A stretch of 50,930 nucleotides of DNA from Leptospirales bacterium. Its GTDB lineage: Bacteria; Spirochaetota; Leptospiria; Leptospirales; Leptonemataceae. The notes under the pieces are model-generated. The model saw nothing but the letters and a program-made list of their open reading frames with translations. It was not told the origin of the DNA and did no database searches. The stretch is taken from assembly GCA_019694655.1 (NCBI GenBank), contig JAIBBN010000019.1, positions 1-50,930 of the forward strand, read 5' to 3'. Both the position numbers and the translations under genes were made by a program. This document shows, one piece after another, positions 35,180-43,687 of this stretch. Every line of letters begins with the position of its first letter. Position 1 is the first letter of the stretch.

Positions 35180-36136
35180 ATGCGTGCACTGGCTACACTG
35201 CTCCCGTTTTTCTGCCTCTTCGCTTGCATCAGGATACCGCAGACTACCGCCCTCGATGCCGGGCTGCCGCGAATTCTGGTCGATGGCTATCCGCTGCATG
35301 TGGAACGCGTTGGCTCGGCGCAGCAGCCGCCTTTGATTGTCATCCACGGCGGGCCCGGCGCTGACATGAGCTATCTGCGCAGCCTGGACGCGCTATCGGA
35401 TACATACTATATAATCTACTACGATCAACGGGGGACCGGTCTCAGCGCGCGCGAAGATCCTTCCGGTCATTCGCTGGAACGCTTTGTTGCCGATCTGGAC
35501 GCCGTAGTAGACGCCCATTCTGGAGGCCGTCCGCTGCGCATGCTTGGCCACAGCTGGGGCGCCATGCTGCTCGTGGCATACGCGGCTCGCCATCCGCAAA
35601 AGGTGTCACACATTGTGCTGGCTGAACCGGGGATGCTCGATCCGGAAGCTGCAGTGGACTTCATCACGCAGCTAAAGGCTTCGCAAACCATTGGACAATT
35701 GCTTGGCATTGTTCCGGCGCTGATTGGCGCCCTCGCAGTTGAAACCGAGGACGGCTACGAGCGCGGCGATTATGTGATGAGTCGCATGGTTGGATCCGGC
35801 AAGGGGCCGCCCTACCAGTGCGAAGGCGACGTTTTGCCGGAGGGCGCCTTCGGCCGCGCCGGATACGCCTCCTTTCGATCAATGCTTGGGCCAGTGCTGG
35901 ACGATCCGGCAGCTTTTCAATTCCGCCTGGCAACGGGGATTGAGGACTACCGCGGCAAGACCCTTTTCCTGTCGACGCAGTGCAGCTTTATCGGCTTTGA
36001 TTTTCAGGAACATCATCATCTCCATTACTTTGGGTCGCGCGCCGAGCATCGCCTGTTGAAAGGGCAAGGACACAACATGTTCACCATTCGGCCGGAGGCG
36101 GCGCTGCAAGAGGTGCGCGAATTTCTACGGCGCTGA
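35180..36136 (+). CDS. Alpha/beta-hydrolase lipoprotein (proline iminopeptidase-like)
   Basis: 318 aa. The N-terminus ends with the lipobox LFAC, suggesting an envelope lipoprotein. HGGPGADMSY near 54 is the oxyanion-hole motif of proline iminopeptidases; GHSWGAML holds the nucleophile Ser, and a catalytic His is seen in GQGHNMF near 295. The Asp of the triad is not certain. Substrate preference cannot be read. It is preceded by about 100 bp with no gene. Confidence 0.8.
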   Translation: MRALATLLPFFCLFACIRIPQTTALDAGLPRILVDGYPLHVERVGSAQQPPLIVIHGGPGADMSYLRSLDALSDTYYIIYYDQRGTGLSAREDPSGHSLERFVADLDAVVDAHSGGRPLRMLGHSWGAMLLVAYAARHPQKVSHIVLAEPGMLDPEAAVDFITQLKASQTIGQLLGIVPALIGALAVETEDGYERGDYVMSRMVGSGKGPPYQCEGDVLPEGAFGRAGYASFRSMLGPVLDDPAAFQFRLATGIEDYRGKTLFLSTQCSFIGFDFQEHHHLHYFGSRAEHRLLKGQGHNMFTIRPEAALQEVREFLRR

Positions 36137-36259
36137 TTGAATTGATGCAGCAGCCGCCAGATAGGCGAGGCCGGAAGCTTCAGGAAAGAGGCGACAGTGG
36201 CGCGCGCCGGCCAAGCATGACCTGTAGATCAGTCCGCAGCGACTGAGAAGGCCGCCGCC

Positions 36260-37093
36260 ATGAAGCCAGGCGAATCATTCATGGCTTTGCTGGAGCAAAG
36301 CCCGCCGCCCATCGCACGGATCGAGCGTGCCCTGGAGACCATGCCGCCCGCCGAACTGGCAACGGTCATCGATCGCGGCGCTCCGGCGGCCATCATGGTC
36401 GACTACTACTTTCGCCTGCTGCCGGAGAATCTGGCGCTGCGTTTCATAGAATCCGCCGAGTTCGATCTGCCCACCCGGATTCACCTGTTCAACTGTCAGC
36501 TGGCGCGCTATTACATTGCCGCCGCCGAGGCGCTGCGCGGCGGTCCGCCGGGCCAACTGATCGATTCCTACTGGCGCTTTCTCAGCGAACCTGGATTTGT
36601 TGAGCTTTACTGTCAATTGGTGAACACAGAGCGACTTGACGACGAGGACGCCTACGAATGGCTCAAAGTGGTCGATCTGGCGCGTTTGAGCGCTCTATTA
36701 GAGAACGAAGTATTTGATGGCGCTCGCGCTTTGCAGTTTTTCCGGGAACTGGACAATGCTGAATTGCAGGGCCTTGGCGCCCGCGTTGACCTGTTTGATT
36801 TTGTATACCGACTTGCGCGTTCCAGAGAGGACAACGCCTTCCTGGCCCGTCTGGATGTACACGCTGATCGCATCATTCATTTGCGAGCAGCGCGCGCCAT
36901 CGCCGCCGAGGTGGCCGGACGACTGGATTCCCACGGCCGCGTACCGCTGCCGGTCGTGGCTCGGCTGATTGAAAACGCCGGCGACGAGTCCTTTCGAACG
37001 GCGCTGGAAATTCTGGAAGAGCGTCATCTGGTCGATCATGGCACAGTGCAGGCGCTCTCGCGCCTGCAGGAGAGCCCGCCGGCCATGCACTAA
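36260..37093 (+). CDS. Conserved-looking helical protein, unknown
   Basis: 277 aa, ATG with GAGAAGG at good spacing. No signal peptide, no membrane segment. The sequence is almost wholly alpha-helical, acidic and Leu/Ala/Arg-rich, with several 35-40-residue helical-pair-like units (for example ELATVIDRGAPAAIMVDYYF and RLIENAGDESFRTALEILEE), so it may form a solenoid. Codon use is like the neighbours, supporting a real gene. No family recognised. Confidence 0.6.
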   Translation: MKPGESFMALLEQSPPPIARIERALETMPPAELATVIDRGAPAAIMVDYYFRLLPENLALRFIESAEFDLPTRIHLFNCQLARYYIAAAEALRGGPPGQLIDSYWRFLSEPGFVELYCQLVNTERLDDEDAYEWLKVVDLARLSALLENEVFDGARALQFFRELDNAELQGLGARVDLFDFVYRLARSREDNAFLARLDVHADRIIHLRAARAIAAEVAGRLDSHGRVPLPVVARLIENAGDESFRTALEILEERHLVDHGTVQALSRLQESPPAMH

Positions 37094-37208
37094 GTTCTTA
37101 CCGGTGTGCTGGCCAATTCAAGTCAACTCAATTGAAATTGACCGCAATGCGGCTTTTGCAACAGGCTGCGGAGCGACGAGGTCGCGCGACGATGACAGCG
37201 CGTTGCTG

Positions 37209-37949
37209 CTACTCCATCTCGTCGATGTCAAAAGGCACGGGGCGGCGCAGATAGCTTGCGCATTGCGGTCCGTAGGGCGTATTCCTGTACACCGCACAAC
37301 TCCAGAAATCGATCGAATGCGGCAACCTGCGCCGCGCCTCTGCAAAGTCGTGCGTTAACATCATACCGGAAGATAGCGATTGCTCAGGCATCGGTCGGGC
37401 GCAGCGCTGCGCCGCGAAGTGCAGAGCCAGCAGCTGGATGGTCTCGACATAGATCGACCAGGGTCGGCGCTGTCCCTCGTCTCCGGCGTCTCGCGGGTCA
37501 AAGGACAGTGCAAAACTGGCGCTGCATCGGGCGCCTTCGCCGCCGGTCCGCATCGTCAGACTGATCAGACTGGCAATCCCGCCGCCGGCGGCGATCAGCT
37601 CCTGAATCTCTACTTGAAGCACAGCGTCGCCTGGATTTTCTGCAGCCGAAACTGCAAGGGCCAGACCGCTCAGGCGCGCCGACTGCCGCAGCGCATTGCT
37701 CAGATCGCGGAGCTCCTCGCTGCTCAGGCAACGCTCCCGCTCAATTTTTCCTTCGTCTTCTGCGTAGTAGCAATGGCTGCCCGTCGTGCGGTCCGCCACA
37801 CTGGCGATGCTCAAACGGGGCAGGGCAGGCGCCGCAAGATCCACGGTCAGCGGACTTGCAAAGGGTGCCGACAGGCAGGCAGCAAGCGCTGCAGCTGCCA
37901 ACACGACCGGGCTTCGAAAGGCGAACAGTTGTAAATACTTATGGTTCAT
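37209..37949 (-). CDS. Putative lipoprotein, unknown
   Basis: 246 aa, ATG with GAAGAG upstream. A hydrophobic N-terminus ends in LAAC, a lipobox. The mature part has six or more cysteines (SHCYYAEDEG, ERCLSSEE, GARCSASF, AQRCARP, WSCAVYRN, PQCASYL), suggesting disulfides outside the cytosol. No domain recognised. It is the last backbone-like gene before the mobile island and is convergent with the previous gene across 115 bp. Confidence 0.6.
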   Translation of the reverse strand: MNHKYLQLFAFRSPVVLAAAALAACLSAPFASPLTVDLAAPALPRLSIASVADRTTGSHCYYAEDEGKIERERCLSSEELRDLSNALRQSARLSGLALAVSAAENPGDAVLQVEIQELIAAGGGIASLISLTMRTGGEGARCSASFALSFDPRDAGDEGQRRPWSIYVETIQLLALHFAAQRCARPMPEQSLSSGMMLTHDFAEARRRLPHSIDFWSCAVYRNTPYGPQCASYLRRPVPFDIDEME

Positions 37950-38086
37950 CTCTTCAGACAGGACTCAAGGGCGCCTGCCTTGCTTGCGACAATTTTCTGC
38001 GATTCACTGCGTACTGGCCGCAGGAGGGGTCAAAGGGCGACGGCGGCGTGATTGCGAACGCTTTGGCAGGGAGTCGTCGGGGTCTG

Positions 38087-38240
38087 CAGGCATTTCACGG
38101 CGAAATCCCCGATCGCCACCGGTTCTCCGCCAGAATAGTCGAAGCTCGGGCGCTCCGCATTGCCGCGAATCGAAACTTCGACTGCAAGGTCTGTAAATCC
38201 GGTGAGATTTCCGCCCTCACCGCCCCATTGCCGGAATAGA
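38087..38240 (+). pseudogene. Relic: 3' end of integrase-type transposase
   Basis: About 154 bp nearly identical to the last part of the transposase gene at 39661-40471, from GCAGGCATTTCA to the stop. The translation ends with the ANRNFDCKVCKSGEIS motif. The 5' part is missing. The 140 bp before it, upstream of the lipoprotein at 37949, hold nothing recognisable. Confidence 0.85.
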
Positions 38241-38269
38241 ACGTCCGCGTAGCTTCCTTCGGACAATAG

Positions 38270-38290
38270 ACAGGCGGCTTCGCCGCCTGT
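38270..38290. terminator. Hairpin after the transposase 3' end (copy 1)
   Basis: Perfect 9-bp arms ACAGGCGGC / GCCGCCTGT with a TTC loop, 30 bp beyond the transposase-relic stop. An identical hairpin follows the more complete copy (40502-40522). A T-containing stretch (TCTGGTCTTTG) follows, so it may end transposase transcription. Confidence 0.6.
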
Positions 38291-38299
38291 TCTGGTCTT

Positions 38300-38381
38300 T
38301 GAGTTACCCCTGGTCATACTCTTAAGAAAGCGTACGCATTTGCGTACGATCTCCCTGCAACTCGTCGTGGACGGTGCCCGG
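38300..38381. repeat. Transposon right-end repeat, copy 1
   Basis: Contains the palindrome CGTACGCATTTGCGTACG (38331-38348) between GGTCATACTCTT and CGTGGACGGTGCCCGG. Five copies of differing decay occur in the island. This one ends 25 bp from the stop of the immunity gene of module D. Confidence 0.8.
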
Positions 38382-38405
38382 GGATTGTCCACAGCTTTCC
38401 TCGAC

Positions 38406-38774
38406 TCAGTCCGCGACGGCATTGGCCAAGCGTTCATCCCACGCCTCGAAATCTGAGTAGGAATCCATGGTTGATCGCTGATTGACAACGTATACGCCAA
38501 ATAGAAAACCGCCGCGGATTGTTACAGCAAGCTTTAGGTTGCCCTGCTGAAACAGCCGCGGTAGAAGCGCCTTGCCCAGACTCTCCCAGAGGATGCGGAT
38601 CTTCTTAGACTCACCGAAGGTGAAAGAAAAGTGTTCCGGATACAGAAGTTCGGATTCGTCACCAAGCTTGAAGATTATCGCGCCGCTGTCGGAGCATACC
38701 ACCGACAAGGTAGCGCCGACAAATTCATGCGCAGCTTTCATTGCCATCTCCAACCGTCTGGGTAGTATCTCCAT
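38406..38774 (-). CDS. Putative immunity protein, module D
   Basis: 122 aa from the ATG at 38774, with GAGG 5 nt upstream; the longer frame from 38804 would overlap the toxin end more. A compact alpha/beta protein: MEILPRRLEMAMKAAHEFVG, then SDSGAIIFKLGDESELLYPE and VTIRGGFLFGVYVVNQR. It directly follows the module D toxin, the usual place of an immunity gene. A decayed relative lies at 43688-43862, which shows this immunity type is recurrent here. The family is not recognised; the role is from context. Confidence 0.65.
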   Translation of the reverse strand: MEILPRRLEMAMKAAHEFVGATLSVVCSDSGAIIFKLGDESELLYPEHFSFTFGESKKIRILWESLGKALLPRLFQQGNLKLAVTIRGGFLFGVYVVNQRSTMDSYSDFEAWDERLANAVAD

Positions 38775-38782
38775 CTTTGCCT

Positions 38783-39660
38783 CTACAAACCTGGATCTAG
38801 CCATCTACCGCTGCCAGGCGGCCGCTCCACAAGGCGTAGGCCCTTGGCTCTCCAATGTTGATAGATTTCTCGCTGACGCAAGCTACTCCCGCCGGCTTCA
38901 TTGTTAAACACTGAACTTGCTGGATGCCGGCCTGAGACATTGTGTTCGACGCGGGGTATCTCATCAATCACTCCACCGTCGCGCAGAGGCAATTGATGCC
39001 GGTGGTGTGGTGCAAGCCCGCTATGGCCACCCCTGCCTTCCAAGAATTCAGCCCGCTGCGCTGCAGTGAAAGGTCCGGGCGCTACTTTCGGCGGTCGCGA
39101 CATTGGTGGATCGAGTGAGTTGAACCTATGTCCCTCAGGCGCGCATACTGGCTCACCGCGGTAATTGAACTGGTTGCCGGTTGGCACGCTGGCCGTCGGC
39201 CTGACCCCCGCATGCGCCTGCTGCTGTTGCACTGGCTGCGGCTGCGTTGGCGGCCGCGGCGTGCTTCCATTGGGGACCGGCGGTCGGCTTTCCGCCGTCC
39301 CTCCGCGGAGTTCGGCAGCGAGCGCCTGCTCTGTGCTGGCTGGGCCCGATCGCATTGCGGCGGCGCGCGCCGCAGATTCTTCAAGCGTATTGGCTGCAGC
39401 CCCGGACATTGCCGAAGGAGTAGCTGCTGCCTCGCGGAGCACGCCGCGAACAATAGCGCCATAGGCTTGCTACATATGGCAATACGAGCCAGCTCCACGG
39501 ACAGCTGGAAGTTCGCAGAGCCCTCGATCATCGTGTTATGGATGTAGGCGTCCCGACGCAGGCCCGCCTCCGGTCCAGTTCCAAAGCTTTCCAGCTTCTC
39601 GCGCAGACGGTTCGCTGAGTCTTCGCTGATCAAGCGAGCGCCATCCTCGTATTGCTGGCA
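38783..39660 (-). pseudogene. Polymorphic toxin C-terminal module D (HNH-like), broken
   Basis: The reading frame enters from the right at 39660 (CQQYEDGARLISED), continues to SVELARIAICSKP, then must shift frame between about 39455 and 39470 to continue as YGAIVRGVLREAAATPSAM. After a Pro/Gln-rich linker comes a nuclease-like end: GLAPHHRHQLPLRDGG, then EIYQHWRAKGLRLV, with paired His as in HNH/ENDO VII toxins. The 5' side is cut by a transposon fragment at 39661, and no Hint domain remains. Without both repairs no full toxin is made. The nuclease assignment is by motif only. Confidence 0.65.
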
Positions 39661-40471
39661 GGCGATTGTGCGCTACGCGCACAATCCACAATTCAAGTGC
39701 TGGCCGCTCATTTCCATCTACTTCCAGATGCTGGAAGATGGCGCTCTCTACTGCGGAAAATCCGCCTTCTACCGTCTCTGTCGCGCACTCGGTCTTTCCC
39801 GGGTATTCAGGAGCTTCCGTCGCAAGCATCCAATCGGAATTCGAGCAGAATCGCCGGGTCAAATCCTGCATGCCGATGGCACCCGCATCTTTATTGGCGA
39901 TCATCGCATGGTGCATGTGCATGTCCTGATGGACAACTTCTCCAGATGCATTCTGGCTGCTGTGGCCAGCTTCTCGGCATCCGCCGTACTCTGGCGCTCG
40001 ATCCTCGAAGGCGTTCTGGACCGCCATGCAGCGATTCTCGCTTCGCCTCTTGATCTCATCGTCGACAACGGTTCCGAAAACAAAGGTGATGTCGTCGCAC
40101 TGGCCGACAGCGCTCCCGATCGTGTTCGTCGGCTGGTCGCGCAGAAGGACATCACCTTCTCGAACTCGATGGCCGAAGCCATAAATCGAATGCTGAAAGG
40201 GCAGTACATTCAAGGGCGCGTCTTCACAACCCTGGCTGGACTCCAGGAAGCCATTGATGATGCGGTTAAGGACTACAATAACCGTTGCCACGGATCCCTT
40301 CACGGCACGCGACCTCTGCAGGCATTTCAAGGCGAAATCCCCGATCGCCACCGCTTCGCTGCCAGAATAGTCGAAGCTCGGGCGCTCCGCATTGCCGCGA
40401 ATCGAAACTTCGACTGCAAGGTCTGTAAATCCGGTGAGATTTCCGCAGTCACCGCCCCATTGCCGGAATAG
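39661..40471 (+). pseudogene. DDE integrase-type transposase, 5'-truncated
   Basis: The open frame gives 267 aa from a GTG at 39668, but about 100 N-terminal residues including the helix-turn-helix are missing relative to the family. The catalytic core is present: LHADGT, a second Asp in IVDNGSENKG and the Glu in NSMAEAINRMLKGQY. The end NRNFDCKVC matches the Cys-containing tail of a family I know from myxobacteria and Leptospira as integrase-catalytic transposases. The left boundary joins toxin D directly. Stop at 40471, then the hairpin and right-end repeat. Confidence 0.8.
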
Positions 40472-40501
40472 AACGTCCGCGTAAGTCCCTTCAGGCAATA
40501 G

Positions 40502-40522
40502 ACAGGCGGCTTCGCCGCCTGT
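40502..40522. terminator. Hairpin after the transposase gene (copy 2)
   Basis: Same ACAGGCGGC-TTC-GCCGCCTGT stem as at 38270-38290, 30 bp after the transposase stop. Confidence 0.6.
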
Positions 40523-40530
40523 TCTGGTCT

Positions 40531-40610
40531 TTGAGTTACCCCTGGTCATACTCTTGAAATACCGTACGCATTTGCGTACGATCTCCCTGCAACTCGGCGT
40601 GGACGGTGCC
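40531..40610. repeat. Transposon right-end repeat, copy 2
   Basis: Palindrome CGTACGCATTTGCGTACG at 40563-40580, ending GGCGTGGACGGTGCC at 40610. An IS481-type fragment follows at once. Copy 3 on the other side of that fragment has the same orientation. Confidence 0.8.
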
Positions 40611-40873
40611 GTGTGCGATATTGAGCATCGTAAAACAAAAGTTCGCCGGCCACAAACAAATGGATTCGTCGAGCGTTTCAATCGCACAGTTCTCGATGAA
40701 TTTTTCCGCCCGGCCTTCCGAAAGAAGATGTATACAAGCGTCGGGCAGCTGCAGCGAGACCTGAACAAATGGATCCAGTTCTACAACTACGAACGCCCCC
40801 ACCGCGGGTATCGCAACATGGGCAAAAGGCCTGCAGATACCATGGGAGTGTTAGACATGAAGGTTAGCTGAAC
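40609..40873 (+). pseudogene. IS481-type transposase, C-terminal fragment
   Basis: About 87 codons of an IS481-type DDE transposase: EHRKTKVRRPQTNGFVERFN (with the catalytic Glu), TVLDEFFRPAFRKKMYTS, FYNYERPHRGYRNMG, stop TGA at 40871-40873. The 5' two thirds are missing; the frame starts in the right-end repeat by chance (TTG at 40554). It is bracketed by two direct copies of the right-end repeat. Bases 40748-40874 are identical to the reverse complement of 50804-50930. Confidence 0.85.
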
Positions 40874-40936
40874 ATCTTAAGAAAGCGTACGCATTTGCGT
40901 ACGGTATCCTTGCAACTCGGCGTGGACGGTGCCCGG
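40874..40936. repeat. Transposon right-end repeat, copy 3
   Basis: Palindrome CGTACGCATTTGCGTACG at 40886-40903, ending CGTGGACGGTGCCCGG at 40936. Same orientation as copy 2, with the IS481 fragment between them. Confidence 0.8.
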
Positions 40937-41188
40937 CGGAAATTGTGAATTCAAGCTGTTCTGTGCATATTGGATATTGTGGCTGTTTGTTGATGCCGCC
41001 AGAATATCTGGCGAAACCAGAGTCTGCGCGAATACAATCAGCGAAATCTCAGCGGCCCTCGATTTCGCGCTGAGCTTCATCTTCTGAGCCGCTCGATGGT
41101 TTGCAGCTTCAGGTCTGCTGCTGGATGTTAATCGCGGAGTTTCATTGGTCCAATTTCTTCAGCTGGAAGTCCCCTCGGCCTCGTATGC
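40937..41188. other. Non-coding gap downstream of immunity A, two hairpins
   Basis: No gene seen. It contains CGCCAGA-ata-TCTGGCG (40997-41013) and GCGAAATC (41041-41048) pairing with GATTTCGC (41061-41068). Both could slow or end transcription from the immunity A gene on the minus strand; neither has a T-run. Confidence 0.45.
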
Positions 41189-41665
41189 TCATCGCCTGCC
41201 CCAAACATTTCCGATGTCATAGTAGTCCGGCGCAAAAACCCCTGGGTTCGCCGATTCTATTGCCCGGATCGCAGTAGTGTAGAGATTTCGCCTCCGCGTG
41301 CCAGATTCCGATTGATCTTCCAGTCTTCGTAGGCTCGGTAGGGAACTCTGATTTTCAGAAAAAACTAAGCCAAAAAGTGCGTCTGCTACTACATCATCAT
41401 CCTTATCATCAGCTAAAACTTGGTAAGCCCGCAGGCTTATTTCGGATCTTGATCCCTGAGAACGGAGGATGGATAGCGCGCGAATCTTGGAAGGTTTCGT
41501 AAGTAAGGCGCCAGAAATGATTGCCTTTGCAACTTCCGCTGTTATGGAGCGCGCTGCAAGTTCTTCTGCAGCTAAGTCTCCAACGCTCTTCTTTGGATGA
41601 GTAAGAAGTTGAATGAGTTCAGGTAAATCAAGTCGTTTGACCTCTACGCCGTCTCCCTTATCCAT
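41189..41665 (-). CDS. Putative immunity protein, module A (HEAT-like)
   Basis: 158 aa from the ATG at 41665 (MDKGDGVEVKRLDLPEL). Helical repeats resembling HEAT/ARM units: AAEELAARSITAEVAKAIIS, IRALSILRSQGSRSEISLRA, DDVVADALFGLVFSENQS. Such solenoids are a known immunity type. It lies 61 bp after the end of the module A toxin frame. The longer frame from 41761 overlaps the toxin. Its toxin is interrupted by a stop codon, yet this gene looks intact. Confidence 0.65.
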   Translation of the reverse strand: MDKGDGVEVKRLDLPELIQLLTHPKKSVGDLAAEELAARSITAEVAKAIISGALLTKPSKIRALSILRSQGSRSEISLRAYQVLADDKDDDVVADALFGLVFSENQSSLPSLRRLEDQSESGTRRRNLYTTAIRAIESANPGVFAPDYYDIGNVWGRR

Positions 41666-41726
41666 GCTGTTCCGTCTGCCCCGGTCTTTGGATTTCAAAT
41701 GATTTCCTGAGCATCCATCGCCTCTG

Positions 41727-43067
41727 CTACTGCATCCTTTGAGCAGCGGGAATTGGGTCAACCCACTTTATATCTCCAGCCCTTGCTCCGAGGATGCGCC
41801 GAAACTCCGCAAGTTTAGCGTTCATTTCGGATGCCGTCTGGCTTCTGCTGCGAACTTCAAGAATGTCGATTTTCCCATCTTGCCTGATTCTGTAGGCATC
41901 CGGCCTGAGCGTAGTCAACCGCTGCCCATTCGCATCGACAAGCTCTTGATTGAAACGAACATGCTGGGAGGCCGGATCGTTCTGCCATGCGCGCGCCTGA
42001 TTAAAGGCCGTCGCATCATGAGCTGGGCTTCCGTGTACCGGGCGGGTTGAATCAATAGGCAGTGCGCGAGTTCCGGCACTCGCCGCCGGCTCGGCGGGTC
42101 TAACCCCATTTGCCTGCGCTGGCTGCACATCCGGTGCAGGCCGTTCAACATTGACAGGCGAGGATGTTGCGTACTCCGAATTTGCGGCAATGCTTTATGA
42201 AGCCGATGGGCCGGATGACGTCGATTGTCCGCCAAGGGCGTACTCGCGATTTGCGGCGCGACCGGCTGCAGCCGCTTCTTCGGCGGCAATCACACCTACT
42301 GTCGGAGCTGCACCAGATCTGGCGAAGGCGCCGCCTCCGCGATGCGTCAGCGCATTTAAGACCGCAAGTCCCAGAACTGTATTCCTGGAATTGTCGCTAT
42401 AACGACTGCCAATCCCATCGGAGATTCCAAGTAGCGCCGCCTGGTCCAAACTCGATAGCAGACCGCTCATTTCAGTCACTGTTTGCCGCAATGCTTCCTC
42501 AAAGTTCGCACCCTGGAGCATCAATGAATGAATGCGCGGGTACATGAGTTCCCGGCCCATTATCTGCATCATCTGGTAGCGTTCCAGACCTGCTGCTCCG
42601 TAGGTGTCCCGGATTTCAGCATCTGAGAAGCTTTGTCCGGTGAATGCGAGGAGCGCGGTGCGGTATATATTCTGATTATGCATTAGCGCCGCATCACGGC
42701 CCACGAAATACGTGTGGTTATCCTGCACCTCGAAGTTGTAGACCGTTTCGTAACGGGCCTCGGCGTTCACGCCGGAGATCAGCTGCTGGCCTCCGCTGGC
42801 CAGAAGACTCACATCGCCAGCGCGCAGCTGTTTGGCTTGTACCCAGCCTTCGCCCTCTACGTAGAACACGTGATTGAATGTGGTCTCAAATTCAGCGCCG
42901 TTGGAATAGTGGGCGCGATAGATGCGGTCCGTCTGGCGAACGAAGGTCTGGACCACTCGCTTGGGTTCTACGGCCTGTGTCTGCTCATTGTATGAGAGAA
43001 CGATATCTCCGGGAACAATCTCCTGGATTTCCTTGAACCAGCGGCCGTTGTGGTACTCCGCGCCGTC
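41727..43067 (-). pseudogene. Hint-toxin module A with in-frame stop codon
   Basis: The frame enters at 43067 from repeat R2 (DGAEYHNGRWFKEIQEIVPG), gives most of a Hint domain (RVVQTFVRQTDRIYRAHYSN, FETTFNHVFYV, and the cleavage end ALMHNQ), then a 130-residue linker. TAA at 42195-42197 interrupts it. In the same frame, after the stop, follow a Pro/Ala-rich stretch and a nuclease-like end: TTLRPDAYRIRQDGKIDILE with EVRSRSQT, a D...E-x-R pattern like PDDEXK toxins. The Hint nucleophile segment (N-T-C-F-V-A-G-T in modules B and C) is absent. So it is both 5'-truncated and split. Confidence 0.75.
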
Positions 43068-43378
43068 GGCGCTTCAGAGTCCCCTGGCAGGCGACACGGG
43101 CGTCCATGCCCGAGTCGCCTGCACACGCGACCTCCATGGTCGCGTGCGAGCAGGGGACTCTTCCGCGCTAGGCTCAGGCCAGACTATCGTTCTGGTCGCG
43201 ATTTCCGGAAGCGAGCCAGGGTCTCGCTTCCGGAGGCGCGTTGCGCCGGTATTTGTCTGGGCGGCCGCCGCTCGATGCTTGTGATATATACAGCTTCCTG
43301 ACCTCGCTTAGCGCCCGGTCAGTCCTGCGTACGGGTCTTGCTGCGCTTGCGCTTGCAATGTTGCGCATCCCTGCCGCT
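43068..43378. repeat. Structured repeat R2, copy A
   Basis: 311 bp, shares its first part (GGCGCTTCAGAGTCCCCTGG onward) with copies B and C at near identity. The outer stem AGAGTCCCCTG/CAGGGGACTCT encloses two hairpins. The CCGGAAGCGAG/CTCGCTTCCGG hairpin is conserved. About 100 bp present in B and C near the right side is missing. It meets the module A toxin at a GAC-GGC codon pair. Confidence 0.85.
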
Positions 43379-43399
43379 TAAATGAAGTCTGGAACGGCG

Positions 43400-43530
43400 C
43401 CATCGCCGATCCTCACCATTTCTCCGTAAGATTATAGAAATCACGCGCTGCGCTGGTGGCTGCCAACCAGCAGACCGACTGCCGGTCCTGCAAGGCCGGT
43501 GAGATGTCGCCGCCAATGGTTGAAGCTTAA
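43400..43530 (+). pseudogene. Degenerate relic of the integrase-type transposase 3' end
   Basis: Translation IADPHHFSVRL-stop-KSRAALVAANQQTD, then CRSCKAGEMS, aligns codon for codon with IPDRHRFAARIVEARALRIAANRNFD and CKVCKSGEIS of the better copy. Highly diverged with one internal stop, so much older than the copy at 38.1 kb. It follows R2 copy A after about 20 bp. Confidence 0.75.
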
Positions 43531-43620
43531 CATGACTTCCTGCAGACGCTTCCCGCATGAGGGCGGGACGCGGTTTCATCGCCTCGCCCTCTCTCACAGT
43601 GACCCTGTATGACACTGTGG

Positions 43621-43676
43621 CCGTAGTGTCCGCATTTGCGAACGCTCTTCCCTGGAGTCGTCGTGGACGCTGCAGG
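43621..43676. repeat. Transposon right-end repeat, copy 4 (degenerate)
   Basis: GTGTCCGCATTTGCGAACG and TCGTCGTGGACGCTGC correspond to the palindrome and the end of copies 1-3, with several substitutions. It directly abuts the immunity pseudogene. Confidence 0.65.
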
Positions 43677-43687
43677 GCGCGGATATT

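Noticed and set aside
39536-40768. 410-codon minus-strand frame across the transposase
   Set aside because: It is antisense to a well-supported transposase and spans repeats and two different elements.
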